NCBI GenBank assembly: GCA_027482725.1
Contig: JAIXVT010000149.1
Location: 1-6,152 of the forward strand
Length of the DNA: 6,152 nt
Direction of reading: 5' to 3'
Origin: Pseudomonadota bacterium
GTDB taxonomy: Bacteria; Bdellovibrionota; UBA1018; CAIMNF01
Numbering within the stretch: position 1 is the first letter of the stretch; each line of letters opens with the position of its first letter. Under the pieces are notes generated by a model. The model worked only from the letters and a program-made list of their open reading frames with translations, was not told the DNA's origin and did not search any database. Of the stretch, positions 1-5,867 are shown piece after piece. Both the position numbers and the translations under genes were made by a program.

Positions 1-889
1 CCCACTCGAGCCAACAAAAAATGTACTCTGATTCAAAGCATGCCGCCATTTTTGCAAAGCGTTCGCAAAAGTCTTGAATCACATGGTTGTATTTTTTTGT
101 TTTTAGATCGCCGTTTTTAAATTGCCGATCAATAAACAAATCCAAGGTTTGTTTGGCGCCCGGGAAGAATCCCTGTTTCAAATGGTGAAAAAAGTGAGCA
201 GGCCTGAGCAAGTTTTTTCCGACACGAACATTGATCGCGGAGCCTCCTTCAAATGCTAAAATAGCTAAGGTTCTCTCTGTACCGATCCCTTTTTTATGAA
301 ATACCTCGCTCATGAGTGCGGCGCTCAAACCGTCGGAAACACAGTTATAGCCGTTTCCGTAGCCAACTTGTTTGTCACCGGTTTTAAAAAATTGACCGGT
401 CTGGGCGTGAGCCGGACTTAAGCACGTTGCTCCCGTTCCCGAACTGATCACGTCCCATGTTGTGCCGTTGTGGGAAACTTGCCCATTCCAAATTCCGCGT
501 CCATCTCCAGATGTTTTACCGCGTTTATTGGGGTGCTGGAGTTGCAAATACCGGGTAGCCATATACGTATGGGGACGAATGTCCTTCTCTGGATAGGAAA
601 TTTGATTTTGCTCGTCGTATTCGTTGATGATGACCAAAGAAAACGTATATAGAATTTTTTCTTTTAACCCGGTGGTTAAAACATCGGGGTGATTTTTCGG
701 AATCAGACCCATTTCTCGGGCGAGATCAAAATTGAAGTAGTAGACTTGGCCACCTTGTCGGGTACGGACCCGGTATTCAACACAAGACCGTTCCACCTGC
801 TTAAGAGGGTGGCTCCCGTCAATACGATCAAATCGCGCATAGGTGTTGGCGGAGTTTTGACGGCACAGTGTAATTCGGTCCCGGTTCAC
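1..889 (-). CDS. Divergent SelO/YdiU-like (UPF0061) pseudokinase-fold protein, C-terminus cut by window edge
   Basis: The reverse strand is open for 296 codons from a GTG at 889 to the left edge. Visible SelO-family landmarks, by residue: SANTYARF (13-20), like the usual N-terminal start; GDGRGI (128-133), followed by a WD...GTGAT block (145-155) that aligns with the family's W-x-L-K-G-x-G-x-T block; MSEVFHKKGIGTERTLAI (193-210), matching the SEAMHxLGIPTTRALSI helix; and INVRVGKNLLRPAHFFHHLK (219-238), matching the MRVAPSxLRFGHFEHF block. Canonical SelO proteins adopt a kinase fold and transfer AMP to redox-related proteins. Here the usual ATP-site lysine aligns with Ser150 and the partner glutamate with about Ala190, and some 17 residues are inserted between them, so activity is uncertain. 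The metal-binding DN segment would lie beyond the left edge. GTG 889 is chosen because TAA at 914-916 blocks extension and the first in-frame ATG (residue 60) would remove family sequence; its SD is weak. Family membership is fairly sure, function is not. Confidence 0.82.
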   Translation of the reverse strand, partial: MNRDRITLCRQNSANTYARFDRIDGSHPLKQVERSCVEYRVRTRQGGQVYYFNFDLAREMGLIPKNHPDVLTTGLKEKILYTFSLVIINEYDEQNQISYPEKDIRPHTYMATRYLQLQHPNKRGKTSGDGRGIWNGQVSHNGTTWDVISSGTGATCLSPAHAQTGQFFKTGDKQVGYGNGYNCVSDGLSAALMSEVFHKKGIGTERTLAILAFEGGSAINVRVGKNLLRPAHFFHHLKQGFFPGAKQTLDLFIDRQFKNGDLKTKKYNHVIQDFCERFAKMAACFESEYIFCWLEW

Positions 890-954
890 GAATTTGTAAC
901 GGCAGGCTTGCCTTTATTCTTGAGACTTTTTGCACACAATCGTCAAATTAAAGA
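890..954. promoter_or_regulatory. Divergent intergenic region with candidate back-to-back promoters
   Basis: This 65-bp gap lies between the GTG of the SelO-like gene (minus) and the ATG of the S51 peptidase (plus), so it should hold both promoters. For the plus strand a weak sigma70-like pair is visible: TTGAGA at 920-925 and TCAAAT at 943-948, 17 bp apart, which would give an almost leaderless transcript. For the minus strand, TTGACG occupies 946-941 and AAGAAT 921-916, 19 bp apart. Neither -10 is a good match. These are candidates read by eye only. Confidence 0.3.
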
Positions 955-1638
955 ATGAATCTTGTGTTCTACTCTGGTGGGCAGTCGCCCGCAAACCATA
1001 AACTCCACCAAAACGTATATCGCCTGGCGCGGAAGAAAAAAAAGAAAGGCCCCTTGCTGATCACTTATATTCCGTTTTGCGCAGATGGGGCGGCGCCTTT
1101 TTTTCATAGGTTTTGTAGGCGCTTCAGATCAAACGGATTTGAGCGTTTTTATACGGTGAGCTTTGATACCAATCCGCTCCGAGAGGAAATCGATGTGGCT
1201 CTCCGTTCGGATGTGATCTACCTTGCAGGCGGAAATACGTTTTACTTTTTAAAACACCTCAGAAAATCGGGAGTCGAACCCTTGCTGGCAGCGTTTGCCA
1301 GAAGAGGGGGAGTTCTTGCGGGATTGAGCGCAGGAGGTTTGATCTTGTCTCCCACCATCAAGAGTGCAGGGGACCCTCTTTTAGATCCCGATGAAAACGA
1401 AGTGGGACTAAAAAATCTCAATGCCTTAGGTTTGGTGGATTTTGAATTTGCTCCCCATTTTGAATTCACTCCGAGGTCCTATCACGCTCACCTCAGTTAC
1501 TCAAAAAAGACCAAACATCCGGTGATGGCGGTTCCCGATGGTTCGGGTCTTGTCGTTGAAAACGGAGTGACTCGAGTTATAGGTGAGGCGGTTTACCTTC
1601 ACCAAGGAAGAGCCATTGAGTTTAAATCGAATTCGTAG
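955..1638 (+). CDS. Peptidase family S51 protein (PepE / YgaJ-like dipeptidase E)
   Basis: A 227-residue protein, close to the usual size of family S51. These are cytoplasmic serine peptidases with a glutamine-amidotransferase-like fold; the best-known member, PepE, cleaves dipeptides with N-terminal aspartate. Visible landmarks: the N-terminal strand MNLVFYSGGQ; YLAGGNTFYFLKHL (89-102), the family's GGNTF block; GLSAGG (123-128), the nucleophile elbow with Ser125; FAPHFE (166-171) with His168 as the likely catalytic histidine; and AVPDGSGLVV (192-201), the usual strand with an acidic residue after proline. GGNTF and the sequence around it resemble the YgaJ-type uncharacterised branch more than enteric PepE, so the Asp-X specificity should not be assumed. 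A basic patch ARKKKKKG (25-32) is encoded over a run of eight A (1036-1043). No strong Shine-Dalgarno precedes the ATG; TTAAAG lies immediately upstream. It is transcribed divergently from the SelO-like gene. Confidence 0.9.
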   Translation: MNLVFYSGGQSPANHKLHQNVYRLARKKKKKGPLLITYIPFCADGAAPFFHRFCRRFRSNGFERFYTVSFDTNPLREEIDVALRSDVIYLAGGNTFYFLKHLRKSGVEPLLAAFARRGGVLAGLSAGGLILSPTIKSAGDPLLDPDENEVGLKNLNALGLVDFEFAPHFEFTPRSYHAHLSYSKKTKHPVMAVPDGSGLVVENGVTRVIGEAVYLHQGRAIEFKSNS

Positions 1639-1724
1639 CGAAGCCCTGAGCGGACGTTATTCCGAGTGTTGAATTTTACCTAGGGTTTATCGCAGAGCTT
1701 CTCTGCTTCTGTTATCTTGGTTTT
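1639..1724 (+). other. Intergenic region with a small hairpin before sppA
   Basis: This 86-bp gap between the S51 peptidase and SppA contains a perfect inverted repeat GCAGAG-CTT-CTCTGC at 1692-1706 (6-bp stem, 3-base loop) that ends 18 bases before the SppA start. It is followed by TTCTGTTATCTT rather than a clean T run, so it is at best a weak terminator, or a leader structure of sppA. I see no convincing promoter and no clear Shine-Dalgarno for the ATG at 1725. Confidence 0.35.
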
Positions 1725-2729
1725 ATGGTTCAAAATAATGCGCTTAAAAACCCCTTGGTTTGGGTTCTTTCTGTATCTGTGATCGGCTTTTTAATTTACA
1801 GCGGGAGTTTGATTTTTAGAAAATCTAAAGCTCCCACCCCTCAGAATGCTTCAACCCTGTTTCAAGGCAGCGGCGAAAAAATTGCTGTAATAGAACTTAA
1901 AGGCGTCATTCTCGATTCAAAAAAAATGCTCCGGCAGTTGAAAGCTGCGCAAGAGGATGATCAGGTCAAAGGCGTGGTTCTCCGTTTGAACTCTCCTGGA
2001 GGTGCCGTTGCACCTTCTCAAGAAATCTATTCTGCGGTGAAGTCGTATCCCAAACCCATCATTGCATCCATGGCGTCTGTTGCGGCAAGTGGCGCATATT
2101 ATATTGCGGCCGGGGTGAAGACCATCTTTGCAAACCCAGGAACTTTAACTGGCTCCATAGGAGTCATTATGGAATTTGCAAATCTTAGAAAGCTTTACGA
2201 ATGGGCCAAAGTAGACCGTTACTCGGTAAAAACAGGGAAATTTAAAGATTCTGGTGCAGAGTATCGGGATATGAGTGCAGAAGAGAAAGCCTACTTTCAA
2301 CAGTTGGTGGAGAACACTCTTGGACAATTCAAAAAAGCTGTCGCCGATGGACGTGGGTTAGATGATGATGCTGTCACCGCTGTTGCCGATGGGAGAGTGT
2401 TTACGGGGGAGCAAGCGCTCGAACTTAAGCTTGTGGACCAGTTGGGCACTTTAGATGACGCGGTATCTTTTTTAGGTAAACAAGTGGGAATCAAGGGCAG
2501 GCCTCAAGTGGTTTACCCGAGAAAACGTATGCCATCATTGATTGATGTCCTCATGGGCGGAGATGCCGAAGACGAAGAGTCTGACTTTGAAGAGGATTCG
2601 GAATCGAGAACGCTCTCAGGTCGACTAGAGAGTATGGGTGTGCGTTTGGTTCAGAAATCGTTTGGGTTACCCGAAGTGGCGCAGGTTCTTCCGGCGGGAA
2701 TTTATTGGTTGTGGAATGGAGCGCGTTAA
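1725..2729 (+). CDS. sppA: Signal peptide peptidase SppA, short form (peptidase family S49), membrane-anchored
   Basis: A 334-residue protein in the size class of the single-domain SppA found in Bacillus and many other bacteria (the E. coli form is about twice as long). One N-terminal membrane segment (about 11-31) is followed by RKSK, so the catalytic domain should lie outside the cytoplasm. Family motifs: IAVIELKG (53-60); VVLRLNSPGG (84-93), the oxyanion region; ASMASVAASGAYYIAAG (114-130) with the nucleophile Ser122; TGSIGVI (142-148); TGKFKDSG (170-177) with the general base Lys174, exactly 52 residues after the serine as in Bacillus SppA; and GRVFTGEQAL (223-232). It degrades cleaved signal peptides and other membrane-associated peptides. 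The tail is unusual: residues about 279-294 are almost all acidic or serine, followed by a helix ending GIYWLWNGAR. The gene overlaps the following rsmB-like gene by 14 bp. Identification is secure; the exact start is less so because no strong SD is visible. Confidence 0.95.
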   Translation: MVQNNALKNPLVWVLSVSVIGFLIYSGSLIFRKSKAPTPQNASTLFQGSGEKIAVIELKGVILDSKKMLRQLKAAQEDDQVKGVVLRLNSPGGAVAPSQEIYSAVKSYPKPIIASMASVAASGAYYIAAGVKTIFANPGTLTGSIGVIMEFANLRKLYEWAKVDRYSVKTGKFKDSGAEYRDMSAEEKAYFQQLVENTLGQFKKAVADGRGLDDDAVTAVADGRVFTGEQALELKLVDQLGTLDDAVSFLGKQVGIKGRPQVVYPRKRMPSLIDVLMGGDAEDEESDFEEDSESRTLSGRLESMGVRLVQKSFGLPEVAQVLPAGIYWLWNGAR

Positions 2730-3906
2730 ACTCCGCGGCATTGCCGCAAAACTATTGGGGCAGGTTCTTACCCAAAACAGTTCGCTAGATCATGCGATGC
2801 TGGGCTTGGCCGACTATTCGGTCCAAGAACGTGCTCAGGTTTTTGAGTGGGTGTCCTCTACTTTGAGGCTTCTCGGACGCGCAGAGTGGATCTTAAATTC
2901 CTTAAGTGACCGTAAAAAACCATCCGGCAATCTTGGAAAATTGTTAAAAATCGCAATCGCTCAGCTTTTGTCTCAGGACACACCCTCTGCCTTGGTGGTA
3001 TCAGAAACTTTAGAGGCGATAAAAAAACTGGAGGGCAAAGGTCCTGCGGGATTTGCTAATGCGGTATTGCGCAAGGTTTCTGATCGGAGGTTAGATTGGC
3101 AGGCTTGGACCATTACCGAAAAAACGGGACGCGACGAAATCGCAGCATGGGCAAGTGTGCCCCGTTCGTTTTCTGATCGTGCTTGGAATGAACTTGGTTT
3201 CGATCAGTTCATAAAATTTTTTGAATCGGCTAATCAACGCCCCAAAACCTGGTACCGAAAGTTGGGAGGTGGGGATCTTTCGAGAGCTGAGCCCTTGCTC
3301 CTTGAGCGTGGGGTTCAAGGCAACGAACCTCCTGGGTTTGTTCAAGATACGGGGAACCAACAGCTTTGTCTGTGGGTTTCAGAGGTTGTTCGAGCAAGGT
3401 TTTCAGCGCCAATGTCTTTTCTGGATTGGTGTGCAGCTCCGGGAGGAAAGTCTCTCGATCTAGCGGATCGGGGTCATATTGGGGTGGCATTAGATCCTAA
3501 TGAGTTACGGTTACCGAGACTCAGGGAAAACGTGGCAAGGCTTAAGTTTCAAGACCGAATTGAGATCGGTCATACCCCCACTTGGCTAGAGCAGGACAAA
3601 AATAAAGATCGTCGCTTTGACTTGGTCTGGGTGGATGCGCCGTGCTCTGCAAGCGGTATCATTGGACGTCACCCCGAGGTGCGCTGGAATCGCGATTGGG
3701 CCGACTTGGGTCCGTATGTCCGTGAGCAGAGGGGCATTGTGGATTCCGCTCTGCCGTTTTTGTCTGAAAATGGAATATTGGTTTACTCGGTATGCAGTAT
3801 TTTTCGTGAGGAAAGAGATGTGGCAAAGCCTGCACACCAGAAGTTTGAAGCATTTACCTCGGGTGATTTTTCAGATGGATTGCGTGCGCTTGCCTATTCG
3901 CGCTAA
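2716..3906 (+). CDS. rsmB: 16S rRNA (cytosine-C5)-methyltransferase, RsmB/Sun-like
   Basis: A 396-residue protein with the RsmB plan: an N-terminal NusB-like helical domain (about 1-125, ending with GFANAVLRKV at 112-121) and a C-terminal Rossmann methyltransferase domain. Motif I is FLDWCAAPGGK (235-245) for S-adenosylmethionine; ALDPN (258-262) holds the ribose-binding aspartate; motif IV is VDAPCSASG (306-314) with Cys310; HPEVRW (319-324) is typical of RsmB; motif VI is LVYSVCS (355-361) with Cys360 as the expected catalytic nucleophile. RsmB methylates C967 (E. coli numbering) of 16S rRNA. The start at ATG 2716 is preferred over an in-frame ATG at 2638, because the extra 26 residues (MCVWFRNRLG...) lie wholly inside sppA and do not look like family sequence. 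It overlaps sppA by 14 bp, suggesting translational coupling. The segment after motif VI is about 40 residues, shorter than in E. coli, and ends DGLRALAYSR. A related rRNA target within the NOL1/NOP2/Sun family is possible. Confidence 0.9.
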   Translation: MERVKLRGIAAKLLGQVLTQNSSLDHAMLGLADYSVQERAQVFEWVSSTLRLLGRAEWILNSLSDRKKPSGNLGKLLKIAIAQLLSQDTPSALVVSETLEAIKKLEGKGPAGFANAVLRKVSDRRLDWQAWTITEKTGRDEIAAWASVPRSFSDRAWNELGFDQFIKFFESANQRPKTWYRKLGGGDLSRAEPLLLERGVQGNEPPGFVQDTGNQQLCLWVSEVVRARFSAPMSFLDWCAAPGGKSLDLADRGHIGVALDPNELRLPRLRENVARLKFQDRIEIGHTPTWLEQDKNKDRRFDLVWVDAPCSASGIIGRHPEVRWNRDWADLGPYVREQRGIVDSALPFLSENGILVYSVCSIFREERDVAKPAHQKFEAFTSGDFSDGLRALAYSR

Positions 3907-3994
3907 ATCCCAAGGCCACGGGTGTATTTATTAATAAAATATCTTAAATTTATTTAATTGATAAATGAGGCAATCTCATTTAGCTTAGCTTTCC
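3907..3994 (+). promoter_or_regulatory. AT-rich leader with perfect 8-bp hairpin upstream of the transglutaminase-like gene
   Basis: This 88-bp gap turns very AT-rich from about 3924, with a 12-bp palindrome TTTATTAATAAA at 3927-3938 and several TTAAAT/TTTAAT blocks, as expected for a promoter region. I could not assign a confident -35/-10 pair. A perfect inverted repeat TAAATGAG-GCAAT-CTCATTTA sits at 3962-3982 (8-bp stem, 5-base loop), ending 12 bases before the ATG. It lacks a following T run, so it looks more like an operator or an mRNA leader structure than a terminator of the upstream gene. Confidence 0.4.
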
Positions 3995-5470
3995 ATGAGT
4001 GCTCAAAGACAATTCATGGCGAGTTTGGGTGTGCTTTTGGGGTTAACAACATCAGGCAACGCTGTTGCAGAAGCTTGGAATCCCTATAATCACCCCATGA
4101 ATTTTGATCGCAAATGGCACCCCATGCAGGTCACCTACGAATTTGATCGCTTGCCCCTGGAGGCATCTACCGAACATAAGCACCTTCCCTGGGGCGATTC
4201 TTATTGGCCCATGCAACGAGGGGGAATGTCTTACCGCTGGCAGAAATTTCAAAAAGATCCTCTCATGGACCAAGATATTCCCGAATCCCAACGCAAAAGG
4301 GTTTTTTTTGAACGTCTCTATCCTTCCAAAGAACAACTCTTGAAAATGTCATCCCAAGACGTGAGCGAACTGTCTCCGATGGAAAAGTACAGCATATACA
4401 TTGGCGACTATTCTTACAAACTTGCCAAGCGCTACACGGAATCAGGGTTTTTTGGGCGCATGGCGCCTTGGGAGCGCGAATCTTGGGAGGGCTATTGTAA
4501 CCCGTGGACACAAGCCTCCCTTCACTACAAAGAGCCTGATATTGTTGTTGTAAAAAACAAGGACGGCATTGAGCTCACGTTTGGTTCGGGAGATATCAAA
4601 GCCCTTTTGATTGCGAATTACTCCGTACATTTTAGTTTTGATTTAGGCAGTAGGGTGGGCGTAAGCAAAAGAGTTGATCGTCCTCAGATAGGCCAACGTT
4701 GTCAGTCCACGTTTTTTTACCCAACAACAAAAGTTAAAGACGGGCGTGAAGTCATGGCCGAATACGGAGAAACTCAAGGTCTACTCGACTCCGACCTACC
4801 CCGTCTTGTCTCCGACTATCAGCAAAAAGCGACCCGGTTATTAAAGCGTGACCGCCCCTCTCAGTGGGCCCAACGTCAACCTGAAGACCTTTTTGATGTG
4901 GGGCTACCTAATAAAGCCGTCGAGCTTTCCCAACAAAAAGAATGCCAAGATGTTAATGCAGGCACATTTCATTTGATTACCGCAAACATGATTGGCCTAA
5001 GGGAGGAAGGGTTTGGAATTGATAAAACGCGTGATGCCGAAGTCTGGAATCAACCCGTTTATAAGTACAGCAGCGAAATCGTCTCGGAATCGGGTCCATT
5101 AGCCACGTCCTCAAAAGGGACTGTTCGGACGATACGGGTAAAAACCAAACTCTATTATGCTGACGATACGGATTATGGTTGGACATTTTTCCATCCCACA
5201 CAAAAGCGGAGCGAGGGTTTTGAAAAAGAATATGCGATTTACCAGCGTATGTTGATGCGTAACGGTGATCTCGAGCAACCTGAAGACTATCCCGCACATT
5301 TGATTGATCACGCCGACTACGAGTACACCCTGGATTTGGATGTGCGGGGCCGAATTATTGGTGGAGATTGGCTTACGTTGGACCGCCCCGACTTTATGTG
5401 GATTATGGAGCGGCCCGGATTTGTGGGGGATTTTGAACCGTTAAAGGATTTGTACCGTCCGATTCCCTGA
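3995..5470 (+). CDS. Secreted transglutaminase-elicitor family protein (Phytophthora GP42-like)
   Basis: A 491-residue protein with a signal peptide: a short basic start, the hydrophobic stretch FMASLGVLLGLTTS and a probable cut after NAVA (residue 25). The mature protein follows the order of the transglutaminase-elicitor family: PWGDSYWPMQRGGMSYRW (65-82); WEGYCNPWTQASL (164-176), like the family's W-x-G-x-C-H-x-W block, giving Cys168 as likely nucleophile; LTFGSGDIKALL (194-205); CQDVNAGTFHLITANMIG (317-334), giving His326 as likely catalytic histidine; DAEVWNQPVYKY (347-358); and YTLDLDVRGRIIGGDW (444-459) with DRPDFMWI (463-470). Members cross-link proteins through glutamine and lysine; the oomycete enzymes need calcium. 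Residues 350-355, VWNQPV, are identical to the first six of the 13-residue plant-defence elicitor Pep-13. Cys236 and Cys317 could form a disulfide after export. No good Shine-Dalgarno precedes the ATG. Catalytic residues are assigned from remembered family patterns, so activity is inferred. Confidence 0.88.
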   Translation: MSAQRQFMASLGVLLGLTTSGNAVAEAWNPYNHPMNFDRKWHPMQVTYEFDRLPLEASTEHKHLPWGDSYWPMQRGGMSYRWQKFQKDPLMDQDIPESQRKRVFFERLYPSKEQLLKMSSQDVSELSPMEKYSIYIGDYSYKLAKRYTESGFFGRMAPWERESWEGYCNPWTQASLHYKEPDIVVVKNKDGIELTFGSGDIKALLIANYSVHFSFDLGSRVGVSKRVDRPQIGQRCQSTFFYPTTKVKDGREVMAEYGETQGLLDSDLPRLVSDYQQKATRLLKRDRPSQWAQRQPEDLFDVGLPNKAVELSQQKECQDVNAGTFHLITANMIGLREEGFGIDKTRDAEVWNQPVYKYSSEIVSESGPLATSSKGTVRTIRVKTKLYYADDTDYGWTFFHPTQKRSEGFEKEYAIYQRMLMRNGDLEQPEDYPAHLIDHADYEYTLDLDVRGRIIGGDWLTLDRPDFMWIMERPGFVGDFEPLKDLYRPIP

Positions 5471-5474
5471 GATG

Positions 5475-5481
5475 AAAGGAG
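5475..5481 (+). promoter_or_regulatory. Shine-Dalgarno of the micro-ORF
   Basis: AAAGGAG begins 4 bases after the TGA of the transglutaminase-like gene and lies 10 bases before the ATG at 5492. It is the clearest plus-strand ribosome binding site in the window, and it supports translation of an ORF too short for routine gene calling. Confidence 0.6.
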
Positions 5482-5482
5482 A

Positions 5483-5490
5483 CCCCCCCC
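5483..5490 (+). repeat. Homopolymer run of eight C between ribosome binding site and start codon
   Basis: Eight consecutive C lie between AAAGGAG and the ATG of the micro-ORF. A change in length would alter the SD-to-ATG spacing. With nine C, an upstream ATG at 5472 would come into frame with the micro-ORF; with eight it gives a 10-codon dead end. Slippage-prone tracts in this position can tune translation; whether this one varies is not known. Confidence 0.7.
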
Positions 5491-5491
5491 T

Positions 5492-5569
5492 ATGCAAGAA
5501 ATAATGAAGTACTTTTTTTGTGGTCTTGGTGCGTTGCTCGCGGCGATCTATTCGATACTGGATGGGTAA
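5492..5569 (+). CDS. Possible 25-residue hydrophobic small protein
   Basis: ATG to TAA encodes MQEIMKYFFCGLGALLAAIYSILDG. Residues 7-22 are almost entirely hydrophobic or small and could form one short membrane helix; there is one cysteine (Cys10). Support for a real gene is the good Shine-Dalgarno 10 bases upstream and the position 21 bases after the transglutaminase-like gene on the same strand, which suggests a shared transcript. The end lies 4 bases short of the stop codon of the convergent coiled-coil gene. I do not recognise a family; single-helix small proteins include membrane-enzyme accessory peptides and type I toxin-like peptides, and nothing here decides between them. It could also be a chance ORF. 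Confidence 0.5.
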   Translation: MQEIMKYFFCGLGALLAAIYSILDG

Positions 5570-5585
5570 GGCTTTAGGAGCCTTG
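5567..5585. terminator. Hairpin across the two convergent gene ends, possible weak terminator
   Basis: AAGGCT (5568-5573) pairs with AGCCTT (5579-5584) around the loop TTAGG, with a possible extra T-G pair outside. The hairpin overlaps the stop codon of the plus-strand micro-ORF (5567-5569) and that of the minus-strand coiled-coil gene (5576-5574), so it sits where a two-way terminator is expected. Neither side has a proper T run, so termination would be inefficient. Confidence 0.3.
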
Positions 5586-5867
5586 AGTTTCAGATTGTGA
5601 TTTATCGAGAATTTTTAAGAAAATTTCGGGGAAAAAAACTTGCCGCCTGTTGGACTCCGTCTTGTAAAGCTCCTGAATGGTCGCAAGATTAGTCTCGATA
5701 GAGTTCCTCAGCGTGTCATTTTCATGAAGTGCTTTTTCAAATGCCGCCCACTTGTTTTCGAGATCATTTTTTTGGAAGTTGAGGTTTTCTCTTGTTTTTT
5801 TTAGATCTTGAACAAGAGTGATGAGTTGCTCTTGAGTGATCGGATCAGGAGATTTTTTTTCACTCAT
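5574..5867 (-). CDS. Unrecognised 97-residue helical, coiled-coil-like protein
   Basis: The protein starts MSEKKSPDPITQEQLITLVQ and is highly charged, with hydrophobic residues at roughly heptad spacing from about residue 14 to 72 (for example LITLVQDL, NDLENKWAAFEKAL, TLRNSIETNLATIQELY), and no glycine or proline in that stretch. This indicates a long helix or coiled coil. The tail after QVFFPEIFLKILDKSQ is short and polar. No signal peptide, membrane segment or catalytic motif is visible, so it should be cytoplasmic unless it is tethered by a partner. A perfect Shine-Dalgarno AAGGAGGT (5880-5873) lies 5 bases before the ATG, and its start overlaps the stop codon of the upstream minus-strand gene (ATGA), so the two are probably translated together and may bind each other. 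I do not recognise a family. Confidence 0.75.
   Translation of the reverse strand: MSEKKSPDPITQEQLITLVQDLKKTRENLNFQKNDLENKWAAFEKALHENDTLRNSIETNLATIQELYKTESNRRQVFFPEIFLKILDKSQSETQGS

Noticed and set aside
470..652. Plus-strand 60-codon open frame with a hydrophobic end
   Set aside because: It is antisense to the SelO-like reading frame in its conserved region (including GDGRG); no ribosome binding site or family match.
689..958. Plus-strand 89-codon open frame whose stop overlaps the start of the S51 peptidase gene (ATGA), as if coupled to it
   Set aside because: It lies opposite the SelO-like gene, whose minus-strand translation clearly matches family blocks over this stretch. The plus-strand product resembles nothing known, and the ATGA contact appears to be a coincidence.
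1692..1706. GCAGAG/CTCTGC hairpin as an intrinsic terminator for the S51 peptidase gene
   Set aside because: Only a 6-bp stem and no T run follows; kept as a minor structure rather than called a terminator.
2638..2715. N-terminal extension of the rRNA methyltransferase from an earlier in-frame ATG
   Set aside because: The extra 26 residues overlap sppA in another frame and do not look like the NusB-like domain, which begins naturally at MERVKLRGIAAKLL.
3617..3934. Possible frameshift at the end of the rRNA methyltransferase, with an overlapping plus-strand frame running to 3934
   Set aside because: The original frame keeps a family-like ending (DGLRALAYSR), whereas the alternative frame reads as unrelated sequence. 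The short tail is better explained as a compact C-terminus.
4977..5297. Minus-strand 106-codon open frame
   Set aside because: It is antisense to the most conserved part of the transglutaminase-elicitor gene (His326 to the VWNQPV block); no ribosome binding site or recognisable product.
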